Shown piece after piece: positions 8,399-17,331 of a stretch of 64,000 nucleotides of DNA. The notes below the pieces were generated by a model, which saw nothing but the letters and a program-made list of their open reading frames with translations, was not told the origin of the DNA and did not search any database. Positions within the stretch are counted from its first letter, which is position 1. Each line of letters starts with the position of its first letter. The stretch spans positions 248,001-312,000 of the forward strand of contig NZ_JNWO01000009.1 in assembly GCF_000716435.1 (NCBI RefSeq). The letters are read 5' to 3'. Origin of the DNA: Streptomyces xylophagus. Its GTDB lineage: Bacteria > Actinomycetota > Actinomycetes > Streptomycetales > Streptomycetaceae. A program made the position numbers and the translations under genes.

Positions 8399-8610
8399 CT
8401 GAAGCTCCTAGCGATGTCCTCGGCCCTCGGCCCTCGGTGGTCTGTGCGGTCTTCCGTGGTCCGGGCCGGGTCCACGGTACCCGGCGATCCCACCCGACCG
8501 GTACTGTCCCGGGGGCTACGAGTGGGTGTACACGACCGGTTTTCCGGGTTGTTTGCCTAGTGGGACGGGGCGCGGGGCTCTCACCTGTGACGTTTCTGTC
8601 AATAACCGGC

Positions 8611-10230
8611 TCATCCCGTGGTCGAGGAGCCGAGGACGAGCGACACCGTCATGTCCTTGCCGTCACGCCGGAGGGTCAGGCGCAGCTGGTCGCCGGGACG
8701 GTGGGCTCGGGTCCTGACGATGAGTTCGTCGCCGGAGTGGACGCGCTCGCCGTCGACCCCGGTGATGATGTCGCCCGCTTTGAGGCCGGCCTTGGCACCG
8801 GGGCCGCCGGCGGTGACGGCGGGACCGTCGCCGCTGCCCTTCGCGGCGACGCGGGCTCCGTCGCCGGTGTAGTCCATGTCGAGGGTGACGCCGATGACGG
8901 GGTGCGTGGCCTTCCCGGTGTTGATCAGCTCCTCGGCGACACGCTTGGCCTGGTTGACGGGGATGGCGAAACCGAGCCCGATGGAACCGGCCTGACCGTC
9001 TCCCGTGTCCGTACCGTCGTCGGCGGAGCGGATCGCCGAGTTGATCCCCACGAGCCGCGCCTGCGAGTCCAGCAGGGGCCCGCCGGAGTTGCCGGGGTTG
9101 ATGGGCGCGTCGGTCTGGAGCGCGTCGACGTACGAGACGTCACTCCCGTCCGCCGCGTCGCCGCCGGCCGTGATGGGCCGGTCCTTGGCGCTGATGATCC
9201 CGGACGTCACGGTGTTGTCGAGATCGAAGGGCGCCCCGATCGCTACGACGGGGTCACCGACCCGCACGTTGTCGGAATTGCCGAGCGGCATCGGCCGGAG
9301 CCCCCGCACACCGCTCACCTGCACGACGGCGAGGTCGTATCCGCTGTCGTGCCCGACGACCTTGGCCCTCGCGGTCTGTCCCCCACTGAAGCTCACGGAT
9401 ATCTCACCGTCGCTCCCAGCGGGCTGCACGACATGGTTGTTGGTGAGGATGTGCCCCCGCGTGTCCAGCACGATCCCGGTACCGGTCCCCGACTCCTCGT
9501 CCCCGGTCACATGCAGGGTCACGACACTGGGCAGGGCCCGAGCGGCGATCCCGGCCACACTGTCCGGCGCCCGCCCACTGGCCTCCTCCCCGGCCTGCGA
9601 CAACACGATGTCCCCACCCGCGCCGTCCCGCTCGATGTACGCCCCTACGACCCCTCCGACGCCCCCGGAGAGCAGCGCGATGCCGAGCGCGGAGGCGGCG
9701 AGGCGTTTCCGGGCGCGGTTGCGGCGCTGCTGGTGGGTGAGAGCGGGGGCGCCGTTCTGCTGGAGGGGGGCGGGGGTTGCCCAGGGGTCGTAGCGGTGCC
9801 AGGGGTTGGTGGCGGGGAGGTCGGGGTGCGGGTCAGGATCAAGGTCGGGGTCGGACGGTGATGGTGGAGTTTGGGCACCACCGGCACCACCGGCAACAGG
9901 GGCACCAGGGGCCCCTGTAAGCACCTGTGGCGCCACGTCGTACCCGGAGGTGACCGTCGGGTGCTGGACGGGCGGCGCAGGCGCCCAGGGACCCGGCTGG
10001 CCGTACGGCGGGGTGCTGTGGGGGTCGGGGTCGTGCAGGGGCTCGGGCCGGTGGGCGGGTGCCGGTATGGGAGAGGCCGGTTCGAGGTCACCGTCAACGT
10101 CCGCAGCCACACCGCTGGTTGGAGACTCGGCCCCATCCGCACCCGGCGTCATCGCTCCGGAATCCCCGGCCCGGCCCCGACCCCACCACTTCGACTTCGT
10201 GGGCCTCGGTTTCGGTGTCCCGTCGTTCAT
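8611..10230 (-). CDS. htrA: HtrA/DegP-like membrane serine protease with PDZ domain
   Basis: A 539-residue trypsin-like protease. A long Pro/Gly-rich cytoplasmic region (about 1-180) is followed by one membrane helix (ASALGIALLSGGVGGVVGAYI), a protease domain with the triad visible as NNHVV (His), YDLAVVQV (Asp) and GNSGGPL (Ser), and a C-terminal PDZ domain (GPGAKAGLKAGDIITGVDG). The catalytic part lies outside the membrane. It degrades misfolded envelope proteins in the family. It is third in the sigma/anti-sigma/HtrA operon. The ATG at 10230 was chosen over a GTG 27 bases upstream because GGGGAG directly precedes it. Confidence 0.93.
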   Translation of the reverse strand: MNDGTPKPRPTKSKWWGRGRAGDSGAMTPGADGAESPTSGVAADVDGDLEPASPIPAPAHRPEPLHDPDPHSTPPYGQPGPWAPAPPVQHPTVTSGYDVAPQVLTGAPGAPVAGGAGGAQTPPSPSDPDLDPDPHPDLPATNPWHRYDPWATPAPLQQNGAPALTHQQRRNRARKRLAASALGIALLSGGVGGVVGAYIERDGAGGDIVLSQAGEEASGRAPDSVAGIAARALPSVVTLHVTGDEESGTGTGIVLDTRGHILTNNHVVQPAGSDGEISVSFSGGQTARAKVVGHDSGYDLAVVQVSGVRGLRPMPLGNSDNVRVGDPVVAIGAPFDLDNTVTSGIISAKDRPITAGGDAADGSDVSYVDALQTDAPINPGNSGGPLLDSQARLVGINSAIRSADDGTDTGDGQAGSIGLGFAIPVNQAKRVAEELINTGKATHPVIGVTLDMDYTGDGARVAAKGSGDGPAVTAGGPGAKAGLKAGDIITGVDGERVHSGDELIVRTRAHRPGDQLRLTLRRDGKDMTVSLVLGSSTTG

Positions 10231-10308
10231 GTGCTCCCCACCAACCGGCCGCGCCACCCCGTACTCCCCGGATTCAACCAGGTTCGCCGGTCGCGGTGCA
10301 GGGGCTGG

Positions 10309-11286
10309 TCAGCGGTGGGGGCGGGAGGAGGTGGAGGGGGCGGGAGAGGGGGACGAGGTGGTGTCGGGGACGGGGGCGCGCAGCAGGCCGGGGGCCATGA
10401 CCTCGGGGGCCGTGGACCAGGACGTGAGGGCGACCGGCGGGGTCGCGTTCAGCGGGCGTATCAGTGGGGACATGACCGCCGCACCGGCCATCACCGGCGC
10501 GCTCAGCGTGTGCATGACCTCGTCGCCCCGGGCGACCGCCGGAGACGGCACCCCGGGCAGCAGCGGCGCGGAGACGGACGTCGGTGCCACCGAGGTGTCG
10601 CCGAGCATCGACCGCTGGCTCGCACCCTGGGCGAGCAGGGGTCCGACGCCACCACGGCGACGGCCCGCGTCGGGAGTCACCGCGCCCGTGCCCTGCGTAC
10701 GCGCCGGAGTCACACCCGCGCCCCGCGCCTCGGCTGCCGCGTCGCCCGGCGTGACCGTGGCCACCCCGCCCAGTGCGATCGCGGCCAGCGACACCGCGCC
10801 GGCGGCGACGAACGCGAACCGCATCCCGCGCGAGGCGGAGCGGTCGGTGTCGTGCCGACTGACGTCATGGATGCGGAAACCCTCACGCGCGGAGGGTGAC
10901 GAAGGGGCCAGGGCCGTGGAGGCGTGCGGGCCCGCCGGGACATAGCCGAACTCGAACGCGTCGAGCGGGCCGTCCCTCTTCACGCCGAAGAAGCCGACCC
11001 CGGCGAAGAGTCCCCCGCCGGGCGGCTCCTCGCCGTCCGTGTCGTCGCCTCCCCCGGGAAGCCCCTGGAGACGGGCCAGGAAGCTCTCGGAGGGGGGCGG
11101 TGGGGCCATTTCCGCGAACACGTTCTTCAGTCGGCGCTGTGCGTCGGCCTCGGCCTTGCACTTCGTGCAGGTGGCCAGGTGTGCCAGTACGCGATCGCGC
11201 GACTCATGACCGAGCTCCCCGTCCACCAGGGCGGAAAGTCGGTCTCCCAGATGCTGCTCCGCAGGCGTAGGACGTGATCCACTCAC
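10309..11286 (-). CDS. Zinc-type (ZAS) membrane anti-sigma factor, RseA-like
   Basis: A 325-residue anti-sigma factor. The N-terminal domain carries the HxxxCxxC signature (His36, Cys40, Cys43 in HLATCTKC) that binds zinc and the sigma factor. A helix at about 156-178 ([20 protein letters not shown]) crosses the membrane, leaving about 147 outside residues that are low in complexity (Pro, Ala, Ser, Val). GTG start and sigma-factor stop share GTGA, so the two are translated together. The order sigma, anti-sigma, HtrA matches the M. tuberculosis sigE-rseA-htrA locus. Mycobacterial RseA is shorter, and the extended outer domain here could sense envelope stress. Confidence 0.9.
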   Translation of the reverse strand: MSGSRPTPAEQHLGDRLSALVDGELGHESRDRVLAHLATCTKCKAEADAQRRLKNVFAEMAPPPPSESFLARLQGLPGGGDDTDGEEPPGGGLFAGVGFFGVKRDGPLDAFEFGYVPAGPHASTALAPSSPSAREGFRIHDVSRHDTDRSASRGMRFAFVAAGAVSLAAIALGGVATVTPGDAAAEARGAGVTPARTQGTGAVTPDAGRRRGGVGPLLAQGASQRSMLGDTSVAPTSVSAPLLPGVPSPAVARGDEVMHTLSAPVMAGAAVMSPLIRPLNATPPVALTSWSTAPEVMAPGLLRAPVPDTTSSPSPAPSTSSRPHR

Positions 11287-12056
11287 GCGGTCGCGCCCCC
11301 TCCCCCCAGCGCGGGCACACGCGCCACGAAGGAACGGCGCTCGGCCCGTGCTTCCGGCGAGCGGTGCGCGAGGGCCTTGCGGAGCTGGGAGCGGCCGCGG
11401 TGGATCCGGGAACGGACCGTGCCGAGCTTGACGCCCAGGGTCGCGGCGATCTCCTCGTACGAGAGACCCTCGATGTCGCACAGGACGACCGCGGCCCGGA
11501 ACTCCGGGGCGAGGGTGTCCAGGGCCTGCTGGACGTCGGCGTCGAAGTGCGCGTCGTTGAAGACCTGCTGGGGCGACGGCTCGCGGCTGGGCAGGCGCTC
11601 GGCCGCGTCCTCCCCCAGCGCGTCGAAACGGATGCGCTGCTTGCGGCGGACCATGTCCAGGAAGAGGTTGGTGGTGATGCGGTGCAGCCAGCCCTCGAAG
11701 GTGCCGGGCGTGTACGTCGACAGCGAACGGAAGACCCGGACGAAGACCTCTTGCGTGAGGTCCTCGGCGTCGTGCTGGTTCCCCGTCAGGCGGTACGCGA
11801 GCCGGTACACACGGCCGCTGTGGGTGCTGACGATCTCCTCCCAGGTGGGCGGAGTCCACGCCTGCCCGTCCGCGTCGGTGGAGAAGGTCGCGGTCTGGGC
11901 ATGGTCAGCGGCGTGGCTGTGGTCAGCAGCGGTGTCGTTCACGGATTTCGGCCTGCCCGCCGATCCGAGAAAGCGCCGGAGCACTCCTCCCCGATCCACA
12001 GGTACAGCCGCACCTCCCCTGTCGGCTCTGGTGGTGTCCAGTGGAGCCCCTACCAT
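11283..12056 (-). CDS. ECF sigma factor, M. tuberculosis SigE-like
   Basis: A 257-residue extracytoplasmic-function sigma factor. After an N-terminal extension of about 80 residues come region 2 ([40 protein letters not shown]) and region 4 ([28 protein letters not shown], then [11 protein letters not shown]). The ATG at 12056 has GAGG upstream. It is followed by its anti-sigma factor with a 4-base overlap. I leave the symbol blank because sigE already names another Streptomyces gene. The protein is probably released by the zinc anti-sigma factor on envelope or redox stress. Confidence 0.93.
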   Translation of the reverse strand: MVGAPLDTTRADRGGAAVPVDRGGVLRRFLGSAGRPKSVNDTAADHSHAADHAQTATFSTDADGQAWTPPTWEEIVSTHSGRVYRLAYRLTGNQHDAEDLTQEVFVRVFRSLSTYTPGTFEGWLHRITTNLFLDMVRRKQRIRFDALGEDAAERLPSREPSPQQVFNDAHFDADVQQALDTLAPEFRAAVVLCDIEGLSYEEIAATLGVKLGTVRSRIHRGRSQLRKALAHRSPEARAERRSFVARVPALGGGGATA

Positions 12057-12332
12057 AGCCACCTCGCCCGTTAGCTCCGGATAAGCGGTTTTACGAGAAT
12101 TTGATACACGCTCATACCGACCTCGCGGCGGTGAGAGCTCTTGTTCGTGACCTTGCTCGTCGCCCTGCTGGTGCCTCTGCCCGACGTACTGATCCATCCT
12201 CATCCCCCGCTCTTCCCTCCGGTCGCGTCCCCCAGTGCATTCCTCCCCCTCTAAACGCCCGGTCCCATCAGCAGGTTCCCGGCACCAACGGATACAGTCA
12301 CGCCCAGGCAACCACGGGGACAGGAGAGGGTC

Positions 12333-12965
12333 ATTACCGGCAACCGGCAGACGAGCTGGGCGTTCGCCGACGCCTATGTCGCCGAGGACGAAGCACTGCG
12401 CTGGGCCCGTGACCGGGCCCGCGAGGCAGGGCTGCGCTCGGTGTCGCCCGGCACGGGCGCCGCGCTGCGGATGCTCGCCGCCACCGTGGACGCGAAGGCG
12501 GTGGCGGAGATCGGAACCGGGACCGGCGTCTCCGGAATGCATCTTCTGTACGGGATGCGGCCGGACGGGGTACTGACCACCGTCGACCCGGAGCCGGACC
12601 ACCAGCAGTTCGCCCGCCAGGCCTTCCGCGCCTGCGGCTTCGCCAGCAACCGGGCCCGCTTCATTCCGGGCCGCGCCCTGGACGTGCTGCCCCGGCTCGC
12701 GGACGCCGGCTACGACCTCGTGTTCTGCGACGGCGACCGGCAGGAGTTCCTGGACTATCTCGCTGAATCGTTGCGCCTGCTGCGTCCGGGTGGCCTGGTG
12801 GTCTTCGAGGGCGTCTTCGCCAACGGCCGGACCGTCGACTCGGGCCCCCAGCCCACCGAGGTACTGCGGCTGCGCGAGCTGCTGCGGGCCGTGCGCGAGA
12901 GCCCCGAGCTGGTGCCGTCGCTGCTCCCGGTCGGCGACGGGCTGCTGTGCGCCGTCAAACGGTAG
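12333..12965 (+). CDS. O-methyltransferase (class I SAM), probable ATT or GTC start
   Basis: A 210-residue Rossmann methyltransferase of the catechol-OMT-like family. SAM-binding motif [11 protein letters not shown], then TVDPEPDH and the acidic [16 protein letters not shown] motif. The conserved N-terminus ([32 protein letters not shown]) lies upstream of the first GTG in frame (12441), and no ATG, GTG or TTG precedes it. AGGAGAGGG at 12322-12330 points to ATT 12333 or GTC 12330 as start. Divergent from the sigma gene, as its M. tuberculosis counterpart is from sigE. A TACAGT at 12293-12298 may be the -10 box. Confidence 0.8.
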   Translation: MTGNRQTSWAFADAYVAEDEALRWARDRAREAGLRSVSPGTGAALRMLAATVDAKAVAEIGTGTGVSGMHLLYGMRPDGVLTTVDPEPDHQQFARQAFRACGFASNRARFIPGRALDVLPRLADAGYDLVFCDGDRQEFLDYLAESLRLLRPGGLVVFEGVFANGRTVDSGPQPTEVLRLRELLRAVRESPELVPSLLPVGDGLLCAVKR

Positions 12966-13012
12966 ACAGGCCTCAACCAGTGGGCAGGCCATAGGAGTTC
13001 AGGAAAGCAGCG

Positions 13013-13042
13013 TGCCCCGGCACCATCTCGGATGCCGGGGCA
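13013..13042. terminator. Bidirectional hairpin terminator
   Basis: TGCCCCGGCA (13013-13022) pairs perfectly with TGCCGGGGCA (13033-13042) across a 10-base loop, between the convergent O-methyltransferase and DUF3117 genes. There is no clear T-run, as is usual in this GC-rich DNA. Confidence 0.7.
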
Positions 13043-13072
13043 GCTGAAGGGGTATGGTCGCGTTCCGCCGCG

Positions 13073-13240
13073 TCAGCCGACGACCTTCTTGAGGGCGTCG
13101 CCCAGCGCGTCGGCCTCGTCAGGGGTCAGCTCGACGACGAGCCGACCGCCGCCTTCGAGCGGAACGCGCATGACGATGCCCCGCCCCTCCTTGGTCACCT
13201 CGAGCGGGCCATCGCCCGTCCGCGGCTTCATGGCCGCCAT
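13073..13240 (-). CDS. DUF3117 small protein
   Basis: A 55-residue protein (MAAMKPRTGDGPLEVTKEGR and onward, ending DALKKVVG) that matches the DUF3117 family in length and sequence. The family is nearly universal in actinobacteria and has no known function. AAGGGGAACGAGC precedes the ATG. An in-frame upstream extension to 13363 is not conserved-looking and is discarded. A homologue also lies near tagA and folP2 in mycobacteria. Confidence 0.9.
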   Translation of the reverse strand: MAAMKPRTGDGPLEVTKEGRGIVMRVPLEGGGRLVVELTPDEADALGDALKKVVG

Positions 13241-13615
13241 GCTCGTTCCCCTTCCTGAAACCAGCTCATCGTCGCCGACGGCCCCATGGAGGGCACGCGC
13301 GGCCCCTAATGAGACACGCGTCACCGGCATCGAACACATTGCTTCCAAGCCATTATCCCGCATCTCAGGACCCGATGACCAACATCAGTCGGCATCGCTT
13401 GGGCAACGCGCACGAGCAAAACCACTCAATTCGCCGATGCGACTGCGATACTTCGCCGCCGCACCGACCCGCGTCGACCGAATCCGGACCGGAATTCTTT
13501 GACGCAGGTCACACGTCCGGTCCGGTGCTCGGACGGTGATCTCCGCCATGCTGTCCTACGGACGTACGGCGTACCGACCGGTACGCCGGAGCCGCGACAC
13601 CGGAGGGGACACACC

Positions 13616-14419
13616 ATGGCCGACACCGTGCTCTATGAGGTGAGCGACGGACTCGCGACGATCACGCTGAACCGCCCCGAGGCGATGAACGCGTTGAACA
13701 TCGCGACCAAGGTCGCCCTCCGGGAGGCGGTTCAGACCGCGGCGGGCGACGACGCCGTCCGCGCCGTGCTGCTGACCGCGGCCGGGGAGCGGGCGTTCTG
13801 TGTGGGCCAGGACCTCAAGGAGCACATCACGCTGCTGGCCTCCGACCGGGAGGCCGGGACCGGGGCCACCATGACCACGGTGAAGGAGCACTACAACCCC
13901 ATCGTGCGGGCGATCGCCGGTATGGCGAAGCCCGTGGTCGCCGGGGTCAACGGGGTCGCCGCGGGCGCTGGATTCGGGCTTGCCCTGGCTGCGGACTACC
14001 GGGTCGTGGCGGACACCGCGGGCTTCAACACGTCCTTCGCGGGGGTCGCGCTGACGGCCGACTCCGGCATCTCCTGGACGCTGCCTCGGGTCGTCGGACC
14101 TGGGCGTGCCTCCGACCTGCTGCTGTTTCCTCGGACGATTTCGGCGCAGGACGCGTACGAGTTGGGGATCGCCAACCGTCTCGTCCCCGCCGGCGAGTTG
14201 CACGCGGAGGCCGAGAAGGTGGCCCGGGCGTTGGCCGATGGGCCGACCGTGGCGTATGCGGCGCTGAAGGAGGCCGTCGCCTACGGCCTCTCGCACACCC
14301 TTGAGGAGACGTTGGAGAAAGAAGACGAACTCCAGTCTCGGGCGGGCGCGTCGGAGGATCACGCGATCGCTGTGCAGGCTTTCGTCAACAAGGAGAAGCC
14401 GAAGTACTTGGGCCGCTGA
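13616..14419 (+). CDS. Enoyl-CoA hydratase/isomerase family protein
   Basis: A 267-residue crotonase-fold enzyme acting on acyl-CoA thioesters. The conserved LNRPEAMNALN and AFCVGQDLKEH segments form the CoA pocket and first oxyanion strand, and GVAAGAGFGLALAADYRV forms the second. PaaG/PaaB-like isomerases carry Asp in the last catalytic loop, and here TADSGISWTLPRVVG has Asp-Ser, so a PaaG-type isomerase is plausible. GGAGGGG precedes the ATG at 13616. The gene stands alone, convergent with tagA at six bases. Confidence 0.88.
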   Translation: MADTVLYEVSDGLATITLNRPEAMNALNIATKVALREAVQTAAGDDAVRAVLLTAAGERAFCVGQDLKEHITLLASDREAGTGATMTTVKEHYNPIVRAIAGMAKPVVAGVNGVAAGAGFGLALAADYRVVADTAGFNTSFAGVALTADSGISWTLPRVVGPGRASDLLLFPRTISAQDAYELGIANRLVPAGELHAEAEKVARALADGPTVAYAALKEAVAYGLSHTLEETLEKEDELQSRAGASEDHAIAVQAFVNKEKPKYLGR

Positions 14420-14425
14420 GCCGGC

Positions 14426-14998
14426 TCAGGAACGGCGGGACACACAGTCCACCAGGTGGTCGTTGACCAGACCGCACGCCTGCATCAGTGCGTACGCCGT
14501 CGTCGGGCCGACGAATCTCAGGCCCCGTTTCTTGAGGGCCTTCGACAGGGCCGTCGACTCGGCCGTGACCGCCGGGACGTCTCCGAGGGTTTTCGGGGCC
14601 GGGCCCGGCGTCGGGGCGTAGGACCAGATGAACTCGTCCAGTTCGCCCGGCGCCCAGTCGTCCAGCACGCGCGCGTTGGCGATCGTCGCGTCGATCTTCG
14701 CGCGGTTGCGGATGATGCCGGCGTCGGCGAGGAGGCGTTCGCGGTCGGTGTCCGTGAAGGTGGCCACCTCGGCGATCTTGAAGCCGGCGAAGGCCGCGCG
14801 GAAGCCCTCGCGGCGGCGCAGGATCGTGATCCAGGAGAGGCCCGACTGGAAGGCCTCCAGGGAGAGCCGCTCGTAGAGGGCGTCGTCGCCGTGGACCGGG
14901 CGGCCCCACTCCTCGTCGTGGTACGTGACGTAGTCCTCCGTGGACAGCGCCCAGGGGCAGCGCAGGGCGCCGTCCGGACCGGCGACGGCGTCGCTCAC
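14426..14998 (-). CDS. tagA: DNA-3-methyladenine glycosylase I
   Basis: A 190-residue base-excision repair enzyme that removes 3-methyladenine. Family hallmarks are RCPWALSTEDYVTYHDEEWGRP at the start (Cys and Trp of the zinc and base pocket), SLEAFQSGLSWITILRRREGFR, FVGPTTAYALMQACGLVNDH and a terminal Cys. The GTG start shares GTGA with the stop of the upstream DivIVA-domain gene, so the two are translationally coupled. The neighbour order (folP2, DivIVA-like, tagA, DUF3117) follows M. tuberculosis. Confidence 0.95.
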   Translation of the reverse strand: MSDAVAGPDGALRCPWALSTEDYVTYHDEEWGRPVHGDDALYERLSLEAFQSGLSWITILRRREGFRAAFAGFKIAEVATFTDTDRERLLADAGIIRNRAKIDATIANARVLDDWAPGELDEFIWSYAPTPGPAPKTLGDVPAVTAESTALSKALKKRGLRFVGPTTAYALMQACGLVNDHLVDCVSRRS

Positions 14999-15345
14999 TG
15001 GCGGTCGCCTTCCGCGGGCTTCTCCATGGAGACGTGGGCGGTGGCCTGGGCGCCCGCCAGCGCGGACTCCAGGTCGGCGATCCGAGCGTCGCGCTCGGCG
15101 AGTTCGGCGGCGATGCGACTCAGTGCGTCGTCCACCTCGGCCATGCGGTAGCCCCGCGCGGCGAGCGGGAACCGGAGCGTCTCCACGTCGGCTCGGTCGA
15201 CCGGCCGGTCCAGGGGCAGCGGATCGTCGAGGCGCTCGGGCGCGGCGTCCGGCAGCGGGGCGCTGTCGCCGCCGCCGATCACCGAGAGGGTCACGGCGCC
15301 GACCACGACGGCGAGCGCGACGACCAGGAACAAGAACATGAACAT
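14995..15345 (-). CDS. Small membrane protein with DivIVA-like domain
   Basis: A 116-residue protein with one N-terminal membrane helix (FMFLFLVVALAVVVGAVTLSVIGG), an acidic/proline linker and a DivIVA-type segment (LRFPLAARGYRMAEVDDALSRIAAEL) ending in a coiled coil. In DivIVA the equivalent F..RGY..EVD motif binds curved membranes, so a role in septal or polar organisation is possible but unproven. The ATG at 15345 was chosen because the helix begins there; the upstream extension is polar and poorly supported. Coupled to tagA by a 4-base overlap. Confidence 0.8.
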   Translation of the reverse strand: MFMFLFLVVALAVVVGAVTLSVIGGGDSAPLPDAAPERLDDPLPLDRPVDRADVETLRFPLAARGYRMAEVDDALSRIAAELAERDARIADLESALAGAQATAHVSMEKPAEGDRQ

Positions 15346-15480
15346 CGCTGGGGTCTCCACGGGCGTCGAGGTCGGACGTGCCGAAGCCGAATGTGTCAGG
15401 GTTCGATCGTGCCATGCGACGCTGACAGTTAGGGTCACAGGCGGCTGAAGACCGGTACGTACTAGGAGAGGTCACAGGGG

Positions 15481-16341
15481 ATGCTCAGGCTGGGCAGGCG
15501 TGAATTCGACACGCACGAGCCGGTGATCATGGCGATCGTGAACCGGACCCCGGACTCCTTCTACGACCAGGGGGCCACGTTCCGCGACGAGCCCGCCCTC
15601 GCGCGCGTGGAGCAGGCGGTGGCCGAGGGCGCCGCCATCATCGACATCGGCGGGGTCAAGGCCGGTCCCGGCGAGGAGGTCACCGCCGAGGAGGAGGCGC
15701 GGCGCACGGTCGGTTTCGTCGCCGAGGTGCGGCGGCGCTTCCCGGACGTGATCATCAGCGTCGACACCTGGCGGCACGAGGTCGGCGAGGCCGTCTGCGA
15801 GGTGGGCGCGGATCTTCTGAACGACGCGTGGGGCGGCGTCGATCCCCGGCTCGCGGAGGTCGCCGCGCGGTATGGCGTGGGGCTGGTGTGCACCCACGCG
15901 GGCGGCTCGGAGCCGCGTACCCGGCCGCACCGGGTGACGTACGACGACGTCATGGCCGACATCCTGCGCGTGACCCTGGGGCTTGCCGAGCGGGCGGTGG
16001 CGTTGGGTGTGCCGAGGGAGTCGGTGCTGATCGATCCCGGGCACGACTTCGGGAAGAACACGCGGCACAGCCTGGAGGCGACTCGGCGGCTCGGGGAGAT
16101 GGTCTCCACGGGGTGGCCTGTGCTGGTGTCGTTGTCCAACAAGGACTTCGTGGGCGAGACGCTCGACAAGCCGGTCAAGGAGCGGGTTGTCGGTACGTTG
16201 GCGACCACTGCCGTGTCTGCGTGGCTGGGGGCGCAGGTGTATCGGGTGCATGAGGTCGCGGAGACTCGGCAGGTGCTGGACATGGTGGCGTCGATCGCCG
16301 GGCATCGGCCTCCGGCTGTGGGGCGGCGGGGGCTGGCCTGA
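15481..16341 (+). CDS. folP2: Dihydropteroate synthase paralogue of the FolP2 type
   Basis: A 286-residue TIM-barrel protein of the DHPS family (MAIVNRTPDSFYDQG, ISVDTWR, LLNDAWGG, LIDPGHDFGK). The loop that in active DHPS reads GGESTRPG reads GGVKAGPG here (about 57-64), so the Ser-Thr-Arg residues that hold pterin and pABA are missing. This is the FolP2 signature; the mycobacterial homologue lacks DHPS activity. I infer a different substrate. The GTMR-type C-terminal motif is replaced by VYRVHEV. The ribosome site AGGAGAGG precedes the ATG. Convergent with the LOG gene. Confidence 0.88.
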   Translation: MLRLGRREFDTHEPVIMAIVNRTPDSFYDQGATFRDEPALARVEQAVAEGAAIIDIGGVKAGPGEEVTAEEEARRTVGFVAEVRRRFPDVIISVDTWRHEVGEAVCEVGADLLNDAWGGVDPRLAEVAARYGVGLVCTHAGGSEPRTRPHRVTYDDVMADILRVTLGLAERAVALGVPRESVLIDPGHDFGKNTRHSLEATRRLGEMVSTGWPVLVSLSNKDFVGETLDKPVKERVVGTLATTAVSAWLGAQVYRVHEVAETRQVLDMVASIAGHRPPAVGRRGLA

Positions 16342-16375
16342 TTTTTTCGCCCCCGCCGCCCCTACCCGTCCCATC

Positions 16376-16450
16376 CCTGGGGGCTGCGCCCCCAGACCCC
16401 CGCTTCGGCCCCGAAAGGGCCTCGTCCTCAAACGCCGGACGGGCTGAATT
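16376..16450. repeat. Streptomyces dispersed intergenic repeat with two hairpins
   Basis: The gap between convergent folP2 and the LOG gene contains TGGGGG/CCCCCA (16378-16383 with 16389-16394), GGCCC/GGGCC (16407-16411 with 16417-16421, loop CGAAA), and then the tract AACGCCGGACGGGCTGAA. I recognise this block as a sequence that recurs in intergenic DNA of many Streptomyces. GGCTGAAAAGCAGGC at 16478-16492 may be a degraded echo. It probably also terminates both genes. Confidence 0.7.
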
Positions 16451-16495
16451 TGCCGGCCTGCGCTCAACAGCGCACGGGCTGAAAAGCAGGCAGCG

Positions 16496-17254
16496 TTAGC
16501 GGCCTGCCTCCTTCGACACCAGCGCGACCGCCTCGTCCACGTCGTCCGTCACGTGGAACAGGAGGAGGTCCTTCTCGGAGGCCTTGCCCTGGGCGATCAG
16601 GGTGTTCTTCAGCCAGTCGACGAGGCCGCCCCAGTACTCGCTTCCGAAGAGGACGATCGGGAAGCGGGTGACCTTCTGGGTCTGAACGAGGGTGAGGGCC
16701 TCGAAGAGTTCGTCGAGGGTGCCGAGGCCGCCGGGGAGGACCACGAAGCCCTGGGCGTACTTGACGAACATCATCTTGCGGACGAAGAAGTAACGGAAGT
16801 TCAGGCCGATGTCGACGTAGGCGTTGAGCCCTTGCTCGAAGGGCAGCTCGATGCCCAGGCCGACGGAGATGCCCTTGGCCTCCAGGGCGCCCTTGTTGGC
16901 CGCCTCCATGGCGCCGGGGCCGCCGCCGGTGATCACGGCCCACCCGGCCTCCACGAGGGCGTGTCCGAGCCGTACGCCCGCCTCGTACTCCGGTGAGTCC
17001 GGCTTGGTGCGGGCCGAGCCGAACACGCTGATCGCGGGCGGCAGTTCGGCCAGTGTGCCGAAGCCCTCGATGAACTCAGACTGGATGCGCAGGACACGCC
17101 ACGGGTCGGTGTGGACCCAGTCCGAGGGGCCGCCCGCGTCCAGGAGGCGCTGGTCGGTCGTGCTCGCGGTCACCTGGCCGCGCCGCCGGAGGACCGGTCC
17201 CAGGCGCTGCTCCTCCGGTGGCTGCTGCTTGCCCTCGGGGTTGCCTGTAGCCAT
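16496..17254 (-). CDS. LOG-family (TIGR00730) Rossmann protein
   Basis: A 252-residue soluble protein. The family motifs are SVFGSARTKPDSPEYE, AVITGGGPGAMEAANKGA and the phosphoribohydrolase signature LPGGLGTLDELFE. LOG proteins release free cytokinin bases or other nucleobases from nucleoside monophosphates; which nucleotide is used here is unknown. GGAGGGAGC precedes the ATG at 17254, which is preferred over a GTG five codons upstream. It lies downstream of dapE on the same strand with a 77-base gap, as in M. tuberculosis where a LOG gene is near dapE and folP2. Confidence 0.9.
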   Translation of the reverse strand: MATGNPEGKQQPPEEQRLGPVLRRRGQVTASTTDQRLLDAGGPSDWVHTDPWRVLRIQSEFIEGFGTLAELPPAISVFGSARTKPDSPEYEAGVRLGHALVEAGWAVITGGGPGAMEAANKGALEAKGISVGLGIELPFEQGLNAYVDIGLNFRYFFVRKMMFVKYAQGFVVLPGGLGTLDELFEALTLVQTQKVTRFPIVLFGSEYWGGLVDWLKNTLIAQGKASEKDLLLFHVTDDVDEAVALVSKEAGR

Positions 17255-17331
17255 GTGCGCTCCCTCCACTTGCAGGTGTTTCGTACTTCAGCGTAGGTCT
17301 ACGCGGGTTACGGAGGGGGGACATACGGATG

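Noticed and set aside
8417..8436. Tandem CCTCGGC units upstream of tatB
   Set aside because: Fewer than three imperfect units; likely chance in GC-rich DNA.
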